From Clavaria fumosa (Eukaryota > Basidiomycota > Agaricomycetes > Agaricales > Clavariaceae), in assembly GCA_951802425.1 (NCBI GenBank), contig OX637799.1, positions 3,410,001 through 3,474,000 on the forward strand: a stretch of 64,000 nt of DNA. Direction: 5' to 3'. This document shows, piece after piece, positions 12,377-21,934 of this stretch (position 1 is the first letter of the stretch; every line of letters starts with the position of its first letter). The notes beneath the pieces are model-generated. The model was not told the origin of the DNA. It saw only the letters and a program-made list of their open reading frames with translations, and searched no databases. The position numbers and the translations under genes are program-made.

Positions 12377-12667
12377 TATCAGACTGGGTCTCACACAACT
12401 TAAGCGTAAGGTCATGACGACAATACTAAGATAAGGGGAAAAGAGTACAAAAAAGGAAAAGCGAAAGTACTTATAGTGAACGCTTCGGCACTTGCCGACT
12501 TTCCCACGCTCGGACCCTCGGATCACGTGATGCGCCCAGGCCCCAGGTCATGTGATCTTACATGATTACATAATCCAACCCAGCCACAGGTCATGTGACC
12601 TTCCAACAACCCTCCCCAGTTTCTCCACAACTGCACTTTGGGATGGCTTACATAAGCGATCCTAACA
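12377..12667 (-). repeat. 5' LTR of the Ty3/gypsy element
   Basis: Same 291 bp sequence as the 3' LTR. By position it carries the working promoter: a TATA-like box near 12468-12475 and a predicted R start at 12432. It abuts the CTCTC target duplication at 12668. Confidence 0.93.
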
Positions 12668-13076
12668 CTCTCAAGCAACATAAGTCATTGAGAGGGTGTA
12701 GAGACTATGCTACAGAACTATATATTGGATAGGGATCTAACTTGAAAGAGAAGGCAGGATTAGACTAATAAGCAATGAAGGGAAGAATGCTCAGGTGTGG
12801 AGAATGCTTAGGTGTGGAGATAAATGTGAGAGAGCAGGCTGCCATGCAACATCAGCAAAACCATGACAGACTATGTAGTGCTCTATAGCTTATATAGATA
12901 GCTATAGCAAGGTCAGGTCTTTATAGATGTGCCTTATCTATGAGTGTCTATATAACTTTGTGCAGCAGAACCAGGTTTTGCTGATGGAGGTGAATTCCCA
13001 ACAGGTGTGCTAGTGACACACTTTGCCCTTGCACATGTATATAAACCAGTTCAGCTCAGACTTAATAAAGAGGTTA

Positions 13077-13316
13077 CTGTACCATTTCATTCAATTGACT
13101 GGATGGTGTGATGCATGAAATGAGGCATGACATGAGGGATAACTGACTGCCACTCCATATTGACCACACCAGCATACAGTATATTAGACAACTGTCAACC
13201 CAAAAAGGAAATCACTTCACAAATTGACCAATTCCTCAAATGATGCATGACTAGCATGATTTTTGGCTGATTTGGGGCTGTGACACATGACAGGTCAATT
13301 GAAAGAAATGGTATAG
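13077..13316. mobile_element. Small non-autonomous TA-target element (MITE), degenerate
   Basis: 240 bp with imperfect inverted ends of about 27 bp: the left end starts CTGTACCATTTCATTCAATT and the right end is its near complement. TA precedes it at 13075-13076; the matching right-hand dinucleotide is CA at 13317-13318, probably a mutated TA. The ends closely resemble those of the element at 60097-60727, so both belong to one family. The interior has several GATGCATGA-like motifs and no convincing coding sequence. Confidence 0.6.
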
Positions 13317-13318
13317 CA

Positions 13319-13516
13319 TCTTTGCCGTCTCATAACAGGCTTTTCACTCCTCAAATTACTCTTAGGCCCAACCCCGGTGAAACACTCAAAAGATCCATGA
13401 AAAATACAACAAACAGCTCCAGTAATCTTTTGATTTATCTTACCACTCCCCTTACCAAATTCTGAATAAGCAGCACAATGAGTGTCCAGTACAAAATTAG
13501 ATCATCAATGTGCCGA
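13319..13516. other. Intergenic, 3' side of the Kelch/BTB gene
   Basis: No gene seen. It presumably contains the terminator of the minus-strand Kelch/BTB gene. Confidence 0.4.
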
Positions 13517-15813
13517 TCAACAGTGTCCTTGGCTCACGGCCATCCCAGCCTCAATGCCACTCTCTGCGGGTCGTTGTCCCCCTGCATCAGGACTTCGTCC
13601 GTTGGCAGAATGGCTTTCTCTATCCGATCGACTGCGGTGAGATGGGCGTTTGGGATTCGGGTTGTACGCCTGACGAGGGCGAACATAATTTCAGTATTGA
13701 TATGTCATCTAGACACAGGCACTGGATGAACACACCATGACGGTTTTGAGAGCCCTTTTTGAGGCCAAAACAATAAACAAAACACAGGTCAGCGAGTGCA
13801 ATCGCGTTTGAATCGCACGTACCGGATCTGCAAACTACGACAGCCACAAAGGGTAGCGACTTGGTACACGCCTACCGCAGTCTCGTTCGAGAGCACGCAA
13901 TGCATCGCATGTTTGACCAGTGATTGCAGATGTGCGATTCGGTACGTGCTTGCCATAACCAAGAGCTGACTCAAAACTGCAGGCGCATGTTGCAATGGTG
14001 TGATCAGAGACAGCGTGTAGAAGTACTGCACCAGAGCCAGCGCGATGGCGTAGGACTCCGACAGCTGCAGGGAGCGTGGGGTCATCCGCGGGTCTAATCG
14101 AGGTGGAGCACCATCAATGTTCCCAGGCAGTGGCGGCAAAGGCAGATGCATCGTGGAGGTGGGGAGAGCCTCCAGAGCGAGCTGGGCCCTGTCCGTGAAC
14201 TTTGCACGTTGCTCCCTGAACCACGGCCACCGATCCTCAAGGAGTTTTCGCGAGCACCTGATCTTCTGCCCATCTTCGCATATGATTTCGAAATCCGTGA
14301 ACGCACCTTCCTCCAGCGCGGCAAGCCCGAGCTCTTGCATTGGCACGTCGAGTAGTAGTGGTGGAGGTTGGTAGATCCCAAACGCCTCAAGATCGATGAC
14401 AGCCACATGGTCCCAGCTTAAGAGGCGACGGTTGTAATCGTCCACGAGATTTCCGTTTTTGTTGCCAAAGATGAGAAACTTGTTCGCTGATGCCCAGAGG
14501 CATCCACGGAACCAAGAGCCAGTACCTATCGCGCTCCCCGCGTCTATGCGCGACCATGTCAGAGAAACGAGGTCAAGCGCCCATATTGAGAAAGACTGGT
14601 AAGTGTGAGCAAGGTAGGTACCGGCGATGATGAGATTCTTTCCGAGAATGGCCCCCGTTGGGAAGCGGAGACCCGGAGGAAGGACTGCGCCTCTCATTGA
14701 TGAGGACCGCTCAGAAATGGTGAAATCTGTGTCGGGCAAGGGGGAGATGACCTCTAGTTCGCGTTGGACATCCGTGAACTGTAAATGGAGATTGGTTATG
14801 ATTCCTCCGGACAATAAATGCAGACACACATTGTAGTTGCTATACAAAAAGATATCAGATGGGTACTCTTCTGAAGGCAACGCAGTGTAGGGAAGGTGAT
14901 TGAGATCACTGGTCGAAGTAACGTCTGGGGATGGGGGCGCAGTCTTATCCGTTTTAAATCGGGCACCTGGCGGACCCAGCTTGTCTTGAAGCGGATGAGG
15001 GGTGGGGGTTACGCGGACACAGAGATCTGTGGCGACCGCGACACTTCGATAAGTCCCACAATGCCTTGGGTATTCCCGCCGCTGGACCCAGGCTTTCCCT
15101 ATCAAGTCGTACACGTGTATGTCATCAAGCCAGACGTTTGAGAGATCTTGGCCTCCTATAACAAAAAGACGGTCTGCAGAGACGGAAGACAGGTGTGCGT
15201 ATCGGGCTTTTGGAGTAAGAGATTCGAAGACCGGCTCAGATAGCACGCCATTGGTAGCTAGAGACGGCATCCAGCGCCTTGACGCGAGGTCGAAAATGCG
15301 AACATCATTCAACACGCACAGTTCTTCTGGGTTATGGGACCCTGGTTTGTTGCCCATACCGCCAAAGATGATGAGCTGGTTGTTCCCTGTTTGAACCGAA
15401 CGCCGTCAGCTAAGCGAATAGGCCGAGGGAAGAAATTACATGTATCGGCGCTGTGGAAGTAGCGAGCCTTAGGAATATCGTCTTCGGGATGAGGTTCTAT
15501 CTTCTCCCAAACGAAGGTTTCCAAATCGAAAGCATAAAGGTCCGAGACTGTTTTGCGCTCGACGACCAAGCGTCCACCCTGCGGACGCAGCGTTTGAACC
15601 AAGGCTCTATACAATTAGAACTTGAGTAATACAACTCACAAACAAATACATTTTCGATCCCACGACCGTCGTCGAGGCACCCTTTTTCGACACGTAAACG
15701 AAGAGTGAGGATCACCGAAATGCATCGCTCAAAACCGAACGTACAACGAGCTTTTCGGGTACATCACCCGCCGTCCTTCGAAAAAACGTGGTCAAATCAG
15801 CGACCGAATGCAT
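13517..15813 (-). CDS. Kelch-repeat protein with C-terminal BTB domain
   Basis: The spliced start MHSVADLTTFFRRTAGDVPE joins KLVGASTTVVGSKMYLFGG, then RLVVERKTVSDLYAFDLETF, then DTWNNQLIIFGGMGNKPG and LSSVSADRLFVIGGQDLSNVW: successive Kelch blades with the GG pairs and spaced Tyr/Trp. After a beta-propeller of about 350 residues comes a BTB region (FTDFEIICEDGQKIRCSRKLL ... ALALVQYFYTLSL ... LLVMASTYRIAHLQSLVKHAM). The first introns are phase 0 at about 15678-15742 and 15590-15653. Fungal proteins of this layout are often annotated leucine-zipper-like or Cul3-adaptor-like; substrate and partner are unknown. The C-terminal exon after CRSLQIRALKTVM is uncertain: splicing at about 13687-13762 gives a short disordered tail ending at 13517, whereas no splicing would end the protein near 13710. 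Confidence 0.82.
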
Positions 15814-16239
15814 GTTTCCGTGAGTCGGTCAGCGGCGGCGAGGTCAGTTAGTCGTGCGCTGGTGGCCCAGCCAATGACGGGAATGTAAATTGCCCCCCCC
15901 CCTGGTGCCTTCGGCAAACTCCGTTCCGCTTTTACCTTGTATGGTTAAATGAATGGAAAAGGGAAAACAGCCACATGCGTCAATCATTCATTGCACGCAG
16001 CTGCAAGGCTTTTCTTTTTAGTCAAAGGACCCGATACGACGGACTGGCTCTGCTGTATACGGCATAGTGGCATAACGCCCCCTTCTACCCACAATTCCCA
16101 CCTTCGCTTAGCTTTACCTCTTGGCTCGTTAACGTTGGCGACGAGCGACGATGGTGGATCTCAAACCCATAGTAGTTGGACCAGAACTACTAGCCATGGT
16201 TCACTCATCGATCAATATGTCATCTCCCCCTTCTTGAAT
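15814..16239. other. Divergent promoter region between the Kelch/BTB and DUF6533 genes
   Basis: Shared upstream region of two divergently read genes. It has a run of ten or eleven C at about 15893-15903. An open frame at 15949-16260 has no family-like features. Confidence 0.45.
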
Positions 16240-17905
16240 ATGCCGAATTTGTCATGCTGACCACAATTTGATGTAGTGCCCGATTCTGCGTCGTAGGTAT
16301 GTCCAGGCCTAATTTTCTATAGTAAGACAACCTCTCAAGACCTTTTCCTAGCCGCTTGTGAGGTCCACAACTGGTGTGCTGTTACTTAGTCTGATGACGA
16401 TGCTCGAATGCAGATTCTCTCCAACTTTATGATTGGCTTTTGACGTGAGTTTGTTCTCAGGCAAAGCCTTTTCCTTCGATGCTGATTACTACGAAGCTTG
16501 AGTGAAGAGGTCGAACTCGTACGTCGCTAGAAACGAAGCATCTTATCGCTCTCAAAAATACCAGATCTATCAAACACGTTGGTCAAGCATCAAGATATCC
16601 TATTTGTTGTGCCGATATTATCCTCTCGTTGTCTATCCTTTGTTGATGTGGGCATGGCTTGGAGACCACGAGAAATCTTTATGCGACCGTCTAGTACATC
16701 CCATCTATGCCAGTTTAATACCATTCGTAAGTTCTTTTTGGCAATAACTCTGCTATTTCTATGCTAAAGAAATTCTTTGCTCACGTAGCAACTAGTTTCG
16801 CAAGGTTAGACATAGCTTTCCGTCACACTCTTACTAACCCTAACACTGCTACTGCAGCTATCATATTAATACGGGCATACGCATTCACAGGACGGAATAT
16901 TTGGGTATCCCTTGTCCTGGGGCCGGCTTTTCTAGCCCTCCTTAGTGCAGAGGTCTGGCTCTTCGGCACCCAATTTCTCAGTAAGTGTCTTTCCCCAGAC
17001 CGCAGCTTCACATTTTCATGCATATGTAGTCCCGCGTGGATTATTTGAGTTGATTCCTCGGACGGGATGTTTTGGAGACGATGCGCACATAGGTCCCCAT
17101 CGTGATGGAAGATACGGGCGAGCCCTTAACGTTGGGGTGAGTTTTCGTTTTCGTTTCTTTCCCCTGCTAACAGTGCTCTCGATTCGTACAGCTTGTCATC
17201 GTGAGCTCAAATACGCTGATCTAGTCTTGTTTATTTTCCTCATGACCTTGCTCTTTCGTAGCTTAGTGTCTTTGTCTTGGACTTATTGGCTCTGATAGTT
17301 GTGATTGTGGTAGGTCACCATTGCCACATTCTCTGGACTGTACTACCTATTTTGCTGCTACAGCATTGCGTCCGCACAGCGAGCATTCAGGGACGTCTGG
17401 GGAGACTATTTCTTATACAGAGTATGTGTTACACTTGCGTGTCTCTTTCTGTCATCGATCTCAAAATGCTGTGGGCCTTTAGCGACTGGAGTGTTCTTTA
17501 TCATGACGTGTCTGTATCTCCTGAGTGCTTCCACCTTTATTGGGTAATGCCTTTTTCCACTCTCCGTGATATTTAATGCTCATCTTCATGTCCGAAGTGG
17601 ACTACGTCGATGGGATGGTATCGGAATTCAGATCTTGTTAATCCTGTCTGATGTCCTGGTACAGACAGATTGCACAGCTCACCCCTTTCACATGCTCACC
17701 TGTTTTCGTTTGATCGCAGGCTTGCCGATTGTAAGTGACTTATCCCGTTGTGTTTTCCATGCATTTTGACTTTGCTATTGAACGCAGGATACTTCAACTC
17801 CGCCGACGCGCCTCACCAACAGAAAGCCAGATTCAGTCCGAGAGCTCCAGACTGGTCCGAGAGGGTCTTGAGAGAGTGCACGCAGTGCAAGACGAGTGGG
17901 CGTGA
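16240..17905 (+). CDS. DUF6533-family multi-pass membrane protein
   Basis: Many small exons join into the DUF6533 signature: ...DLFLAAY + SLQLYDWLLT + LSEEVEL + IYQTRWSSIKISYLLCRYYP, then VVYPLLMWAWLG and, after more introns, AIILIRAYAFTGRN and ARLLSAEVW-like helices. DUF6533 proteins are a large, basidiomycete-expanded family of probable seven-helix membrane proteins of unknown function. Later exons encode hydrophobic stretches (ATFSGLYYLFCCYS, CVTLACLFLSS, ATGVFFIMTCLYLLS) and the last exon encodes a charged cytosolic tail ending QDEWA at 17903-17905. The first coding exon is uncertain: 16240 is a candidate ATG, but the conserved frame is firm only from about 16323. The region 17050-17330 could not be spliced cleanly. 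Confidence 0.65.
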
Positions 17906-18558
17906 CTGTTCTCTGCCCTCTCACCCCCTCCTTGCAGCCGGCGCCCGCAGGATGCGACGGGCCCCGCCCGTTGAGTGTACGATTATGTCACGCAAAGAGA
18001 GTCCGTCCCATCAGATTACCAGCATCTCAATATGTGAGCGAATTTCCAATATTCTGCATCCGACCCAACCGAAGCTGCCTTTTCTTGAAATTAAGACACT
18101 ATCATCGTTTCTCTCGTTAACACCCAAGCGTCCTCTCTTTTCACACCTAAAGTCACCACGGCCAAGATTTCCATCCGTCCTGTCCGACATAAAACATTCT
18201 CAACCCTCGAAAACATGCATATCCTCGACAGCTGTTCACAAATGACAATGTGACGAGCGTGTTTACAAACTCGGGCGTCCGTGGTGGCTATGCTAAGAAA
18301 CTTAGCAAACGTCGGCGAACGCACGGGATTATTCTGTGGATGCTAGTGCGATTAAAGTTATATAATGTTGGATCCACGTGTTTTCAGCAACGGACATACA
18401 TTCGTCTCTTACAAAACATTCATTTACTATTGCTACTGATAAGTTCTTCGATTGACCCAATCAAAAGGATCGGTGAGGGTAGAGTAAGAAAAAATGGCAG
18501 GAGCGAGGAAAGAAACGTGTAGGGAAAGGGAGGATTAGCTCCCGGATCTCAGTTGACC
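17906..18558. other. Intergenic between convergent DUF6533 and CHFR-like genes
   Basis: About 650 bp at the 3' ends of two convergent genes. No gene recognised; the open frame at 17748-18245 runs partly over the DUF6533 exon and is not supported. Confidence 0.45.
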
Positions 18559-20543
18559 TTAGGAGAGTGGGGGCGAGAGGGGGCGCTCAATGTGCGAGAA
18601 CCAGCTGCCGAAGCCCATAAGCGTGGAGTCCGTGGAGGGCGCAACGCTTTCTGCCGGCGCTTCTGGGGGAACCGCAGACGCATCGCGCGGTTCAGTTGTA
18701 TCAGCCCCTTCCGTTGGTTGTGGCGCACGATCATGGTCTCCGTTGACCTGCATAACGTCGGCGCTGGTATTTGCTACACTTTCATCAGGCACGATGATGT
18801 GGTTCACTGTAGAGGATCAGCAGGATCAGTGAAACTCATGATGGTGTATAACAATCGGGAAAATAAAAGTGATATCTCACATTCCTTCGAGTGCGCTAAA
18901 AGGGGAGGAATAGATGTTATCAAAAAGTCTAAGAGGCACTGGGAATGGCCGATGGCCGATGAGCTCACCCGAATCCCGTTGTTTCTGACAATGCCGACCG
19001 TCGGGACAGTCCGCCCGATTAAGCAAGTCTGCCGAGAGTGCCATCCGTCTTTTCTTGATCCACCAGTCCCATATACCCCAGAAGAAAACACCTGCGGCGC
19101 AGGCGTTGCAGATCTTGTCTCCCACTCCAACAATGTTCCCAGTCTCTAGAAGGCGTGCGAAGCCTTGAGGATGTGCCTCTATGTCGGCAATGATCTATTC
19201 TCCCCGCGTGCTGGTCAGACAGAGTGATGGGCGCAGCCAAGGAGCACAGGACCTCTTTGTAGATTTGAACTGGAGACACCGACTGGGCCATCATGTAATC
19301 AATAAAAATCTCCATCTCATACGCGTTTGCGTTGAAACATTCAAAAAAGAGCTGTTGAGACAATAACAAGTCACTAATATGTGCGATTTTGTAGAGGGAC
19401 TGGGAGGCAGGAGATCTCGCAAAACAATCCCCGTGAACATTGAGACCGCATTGATACGATCCACAGAAGTTGCACTTTGTGGTCGAAGGAGCACCGATCG
19501 CGAGAATATTACCACTAGCAACACAAGTTAAGAAGCGAACAGTCGTCTGGCCAATCTTTCTCACCAGCTGTCACAAGCAGCATGACCATTTGGAATGCCG
19601 TCCTCCGTGCGCCATGCCGCCACGATGTCAACACTTGGATCAGGAATGGGTTCGGGACAAGACCAGCCGTAGGGGTTCTCGGGATCACAGTGAGGGCACG
19701 GGTGGATGTACAGCTCATTCTGGGGAGGAGGAGAGACTTCGCGAGGCGCAGGAATCTAGAGGTTCAGCGTGAAGACGATAAGCTCAGTGTCCCAATCACC
19801 ACTCACGCGGCCTGAATACGACGAAACGAAAAACATACCGTCATTGAACCAGAGGAATACACGTCGTCGGCCTGGAGGCGTTCTCTTGCGGAGCGTGCTT
19901 TCCATGGCGCAGCGCGCAGCAATATGTCAACCATGACCTGGAGAGGGCGAGACGGTTTTACTTTGGTGGATTCTCTTCTGCATACGGGACAATTTGTGCC
20001 GCCATTCTGTCGGATCAATTGACATGAGACCAGGACACCGTTTAACGGCCTCTCCAAGGCACGCGTAACCGCAACGCCCGAACAACTCACATTGATCCAG
20101 AGGAGGCAGCAACTGCAAGACAGGCAGATATAAGTGTAAGCAGGATACCATCATCGGCGTGACGAGACATACCTCCCACAGAAGAAATGTTCACATGGGT
20201 ACACCATAACTGGTCGGTAGACTAGAGCAGAGCAACAGCCGCACTGAAGCTCTTGGGCCAAGTCATTTGCAAGAGCTTCGCCGTCCACGGTAGGAGTAGG
20301 ATGCTCTGCAGAGCTGCTCCCTGCGGCTTTATCATCAGTAGCCAATTTCTGTCGTTTATGCGCGTCGGATTGAGACGCGTCGGACGTCCAGGATGCTTTG
20401 TGCTTGAGAGGAGTAGTATCCGAGGGTGTGACGGTGACTGCTCCTGGGTGTGCGGAAGTCGATTCTGTAACAATGGGTTGAGCAGAACGTCGGCCAGTCT
20501 CGCTCATGGTGGTGGACGACATAGGAGTTGATGAAACCTCCAT
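18559..20543 (-). CDS. CHFR-like RING-finger E3 ubiquitin ligase
   Basis: The N-terminal part is disordered and Ser/Thr-rich. A RING follows: ELQCGCCSALVYRPVMVYPCEHFFCG joins by splicing SCCLLWIN and then NGGTNCPVCRRE, giving the C-x2-C, C-x-H-x2-C-x2-C and C-x2-C ligands; the CGSCC-LW pattern is the CHFR type. Downstream are a Cys-rich segment (YIHPCPHCDPENPYGWSCP), a second Cys-rich block (CNFCGSYQCGLNVHGDC) and GNIVGVGDKICNACAAGVFF...WWIKKRR, as in fungal CHFR homologues. The protein ends in an acidic Pro-rich tail at 18559. CHFR ligases act in mitotic checkpoints. The FHA domain of the animal protein is absent, as is usual for many fungal homologues. The start is taken at MEVSSTPMSS (20543); MSSTTMSETG just downstream is also possible. 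Confidence 0.78.
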
Positions 20544-20602
20544 CCCGCAAGCGCGACTCACTTTTAATATTTACGTGATCACAATTTGTTTACAAATATA
20601 GG

Positions 20603-21375
20603 TCACCCTTTTGGTAAATTTGAGTCACAGCCATCCCGCCACTGCTGCTCAATAGCGCTTTGTAGTCTGTGAGTTAGGTATAACATCACGTCATCCTCAT
20701 CCCACTTTGTCTGGCCCCCCGATTCCACCAATCGCCCAGTTCCAGTTCCAGCTCCAGCTCCGTCGGCAGTCCGGGCTGCATCACGCTTATGAACTGTAGT
20801 ATTCCTATCGTGCATGGTCGATGGTCCCATTGGTGCTGGTTCGGAGTCTGAGTATTGGTGGTGAAGTAGAGATTGGAGAAAGGACAAACGGATGAACAAA
20901 AATGACAAAACCTTGAGAATGACTATGGAGCGCACTGCAAACACGCCATTACGAATATCATTAACATCTTTGAATTCCGTCACATCCTCGACGATTCTCT
21001 ACAATAAGCCGAAACCACTGAAATAGCCAAAGGAAGGGGAGATGATCAGATATCTCCCAAGTGCAGGATTGTATAACGCACTTCAGAACCCCGTTGACCA
21101 GTTCCATAGGTCAGCCCAGCCCCTGTCCACGCACAACAAGTATCACGCGCGAGCAAATTGTTGCGAAAAACGTCACGCGTCTGCGTAGTGTCTGAAGGCA
21201 CCTTTGTCCCGACCTTGATGACCTCGAGGTCAACATCCTGTACGAGATCTTCATTGGACAGATAGTATAACACAAGAGTGTTCTGTGTGCATGCATGACA
21301 GCAACCATAAAAGAAATGTACCTGTGCCCGCAGCCACAACATAATGGTATATTTCTTGGCCATCCAGATTTCCAT
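20603..21375 (-). CDS. HNH-endonuclease-domain-like protein, probably degenerate
   Basis: Exons from about 21375 encode MEIWMAKKYTIMLWLRAQ, then NTLVLYYLSNEDLVQDVDLE and DVFRNNLLARDTCCAWTGAG, where the LLxRDxCCxxTG pattern resembles the start of the HNH domain in many basidiomycete proteins. A later block FKDVNDIRNGVFA resembles the DINDxRNG segment that follows the His motif. The expected CHI(V/L)P-type motif between them is not readable: the frame gives YTILHLGDI followed by a stop, and no clean splice rescues it. The gene may be decayed or mis-spliced in my reading. Proteins of this family have no established role in these fungi. It ends at 20603, just upstream of the CHFR-like gene on the same strand. 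Confidence 0.42.
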
Positions 21376-21934
21376 CCTATCACCATTACGTCTGAGAGCC
21401 AGTATGACTTCAACACTGAGGATGCACCAATCAAGGAAGAGGAGTTACTTCCGAGGCTTCAAACATAAAGAAGTGACGACATGTAAAGGTATCTGCAGAT
21501 AGAAGGACGAATCCTCTTCTTGCAGAAGAACAAGGCAAACATGACCGTGGGGAACAGAGATAGTAGTAGACCCAGAAGGGGAGAAAGAGGAAGACATGAT
21601 TGTGAGGCTGCAGCAGTCATCGAGAAACCGTGTGGTTGCGAAAGAAAAGGCAAGCGCATTTCAATATTATTCACGTGTGGTGGCGGTGGCGCAGAAGTAC
21701 AGATCAGGCGTATGGCAAATCTATGTAATTTTCAGCTGCGTTTTGGATTCTAGTACAAATGTTGGCTTCTATACTTTTGGCTTCTTCTATTGGTACATAG
21801 TATTCGTCCGTGAGTGTAGTGTAATTTTTGGGTGTGTCCGGTTGAGATGCAGGAGAAAAAGGAAAACAATGCGTGCAGGCTTGGTAAACGGAACAGTATA
21901 CCCAGAGATAGAAAGTGTTGTTGCGAGATGATGA
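21376..21934. other. Intergenic between the HNH-like gene and the Zn2Cys6 gene
   Basis: AT-rich 560 bp, downstream of the minus-strand transcription factor and upstream of the HNH-like gene. No gene recognised. Confidence 0.4.

Larger units (their letters stand above)
7052..12667 (-). mobile_element. Ty3/gypsy chromovirus retrotransposon (Tf1/sushi-like), near full length
   Basis: A 5616 bp element lying on the minus strand. It has 291 bp LTRs (12377-12667 at its 5' end, 7052-7342 at its 3' end) that look identical, and a perfect 5-bp target duplication CTCTC at 7047-7051 and 12668-12672. Inside are a self-priming-type primer site, a leader of about 570 nt, one gag-pol frame (gag, CCHC knuckle, protease, RT, RNase H, integrase, chromodomain) and a polypurine tract touching the 3' LTR. 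Identical LTRs point to a young insertion. The polyprotein frame nevertheless carries two stop codons, so this copy could move only with helper proteins. Confidence 0.95.
7037..13008. repeat. Older solo LTR, split by the Ty3 element, with its own 5-bp target duplication
   Basis: If the Ty3 element and one copy of its CTCTC duplication are removed, 7042-7051 joins 12673-13003 into a 341 bp unit that begins TG and ends CA (plus-strand ends TGTACCTCTC and AATTCCCAACA). It is flanked by a perfect 5-bp duplication GGTGT at 7037-7041 and 13004-13008. Read on the minus strand it begins TGTTGGGAATTC, a typical LTR start, and has a TATA-like stretch near 12885-12895. No internal region is present, so it is a solo LTR left by recombination. 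Its superfamily (Copia or Ty3) cannot be told without a coding region. Confidence 0.75.
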
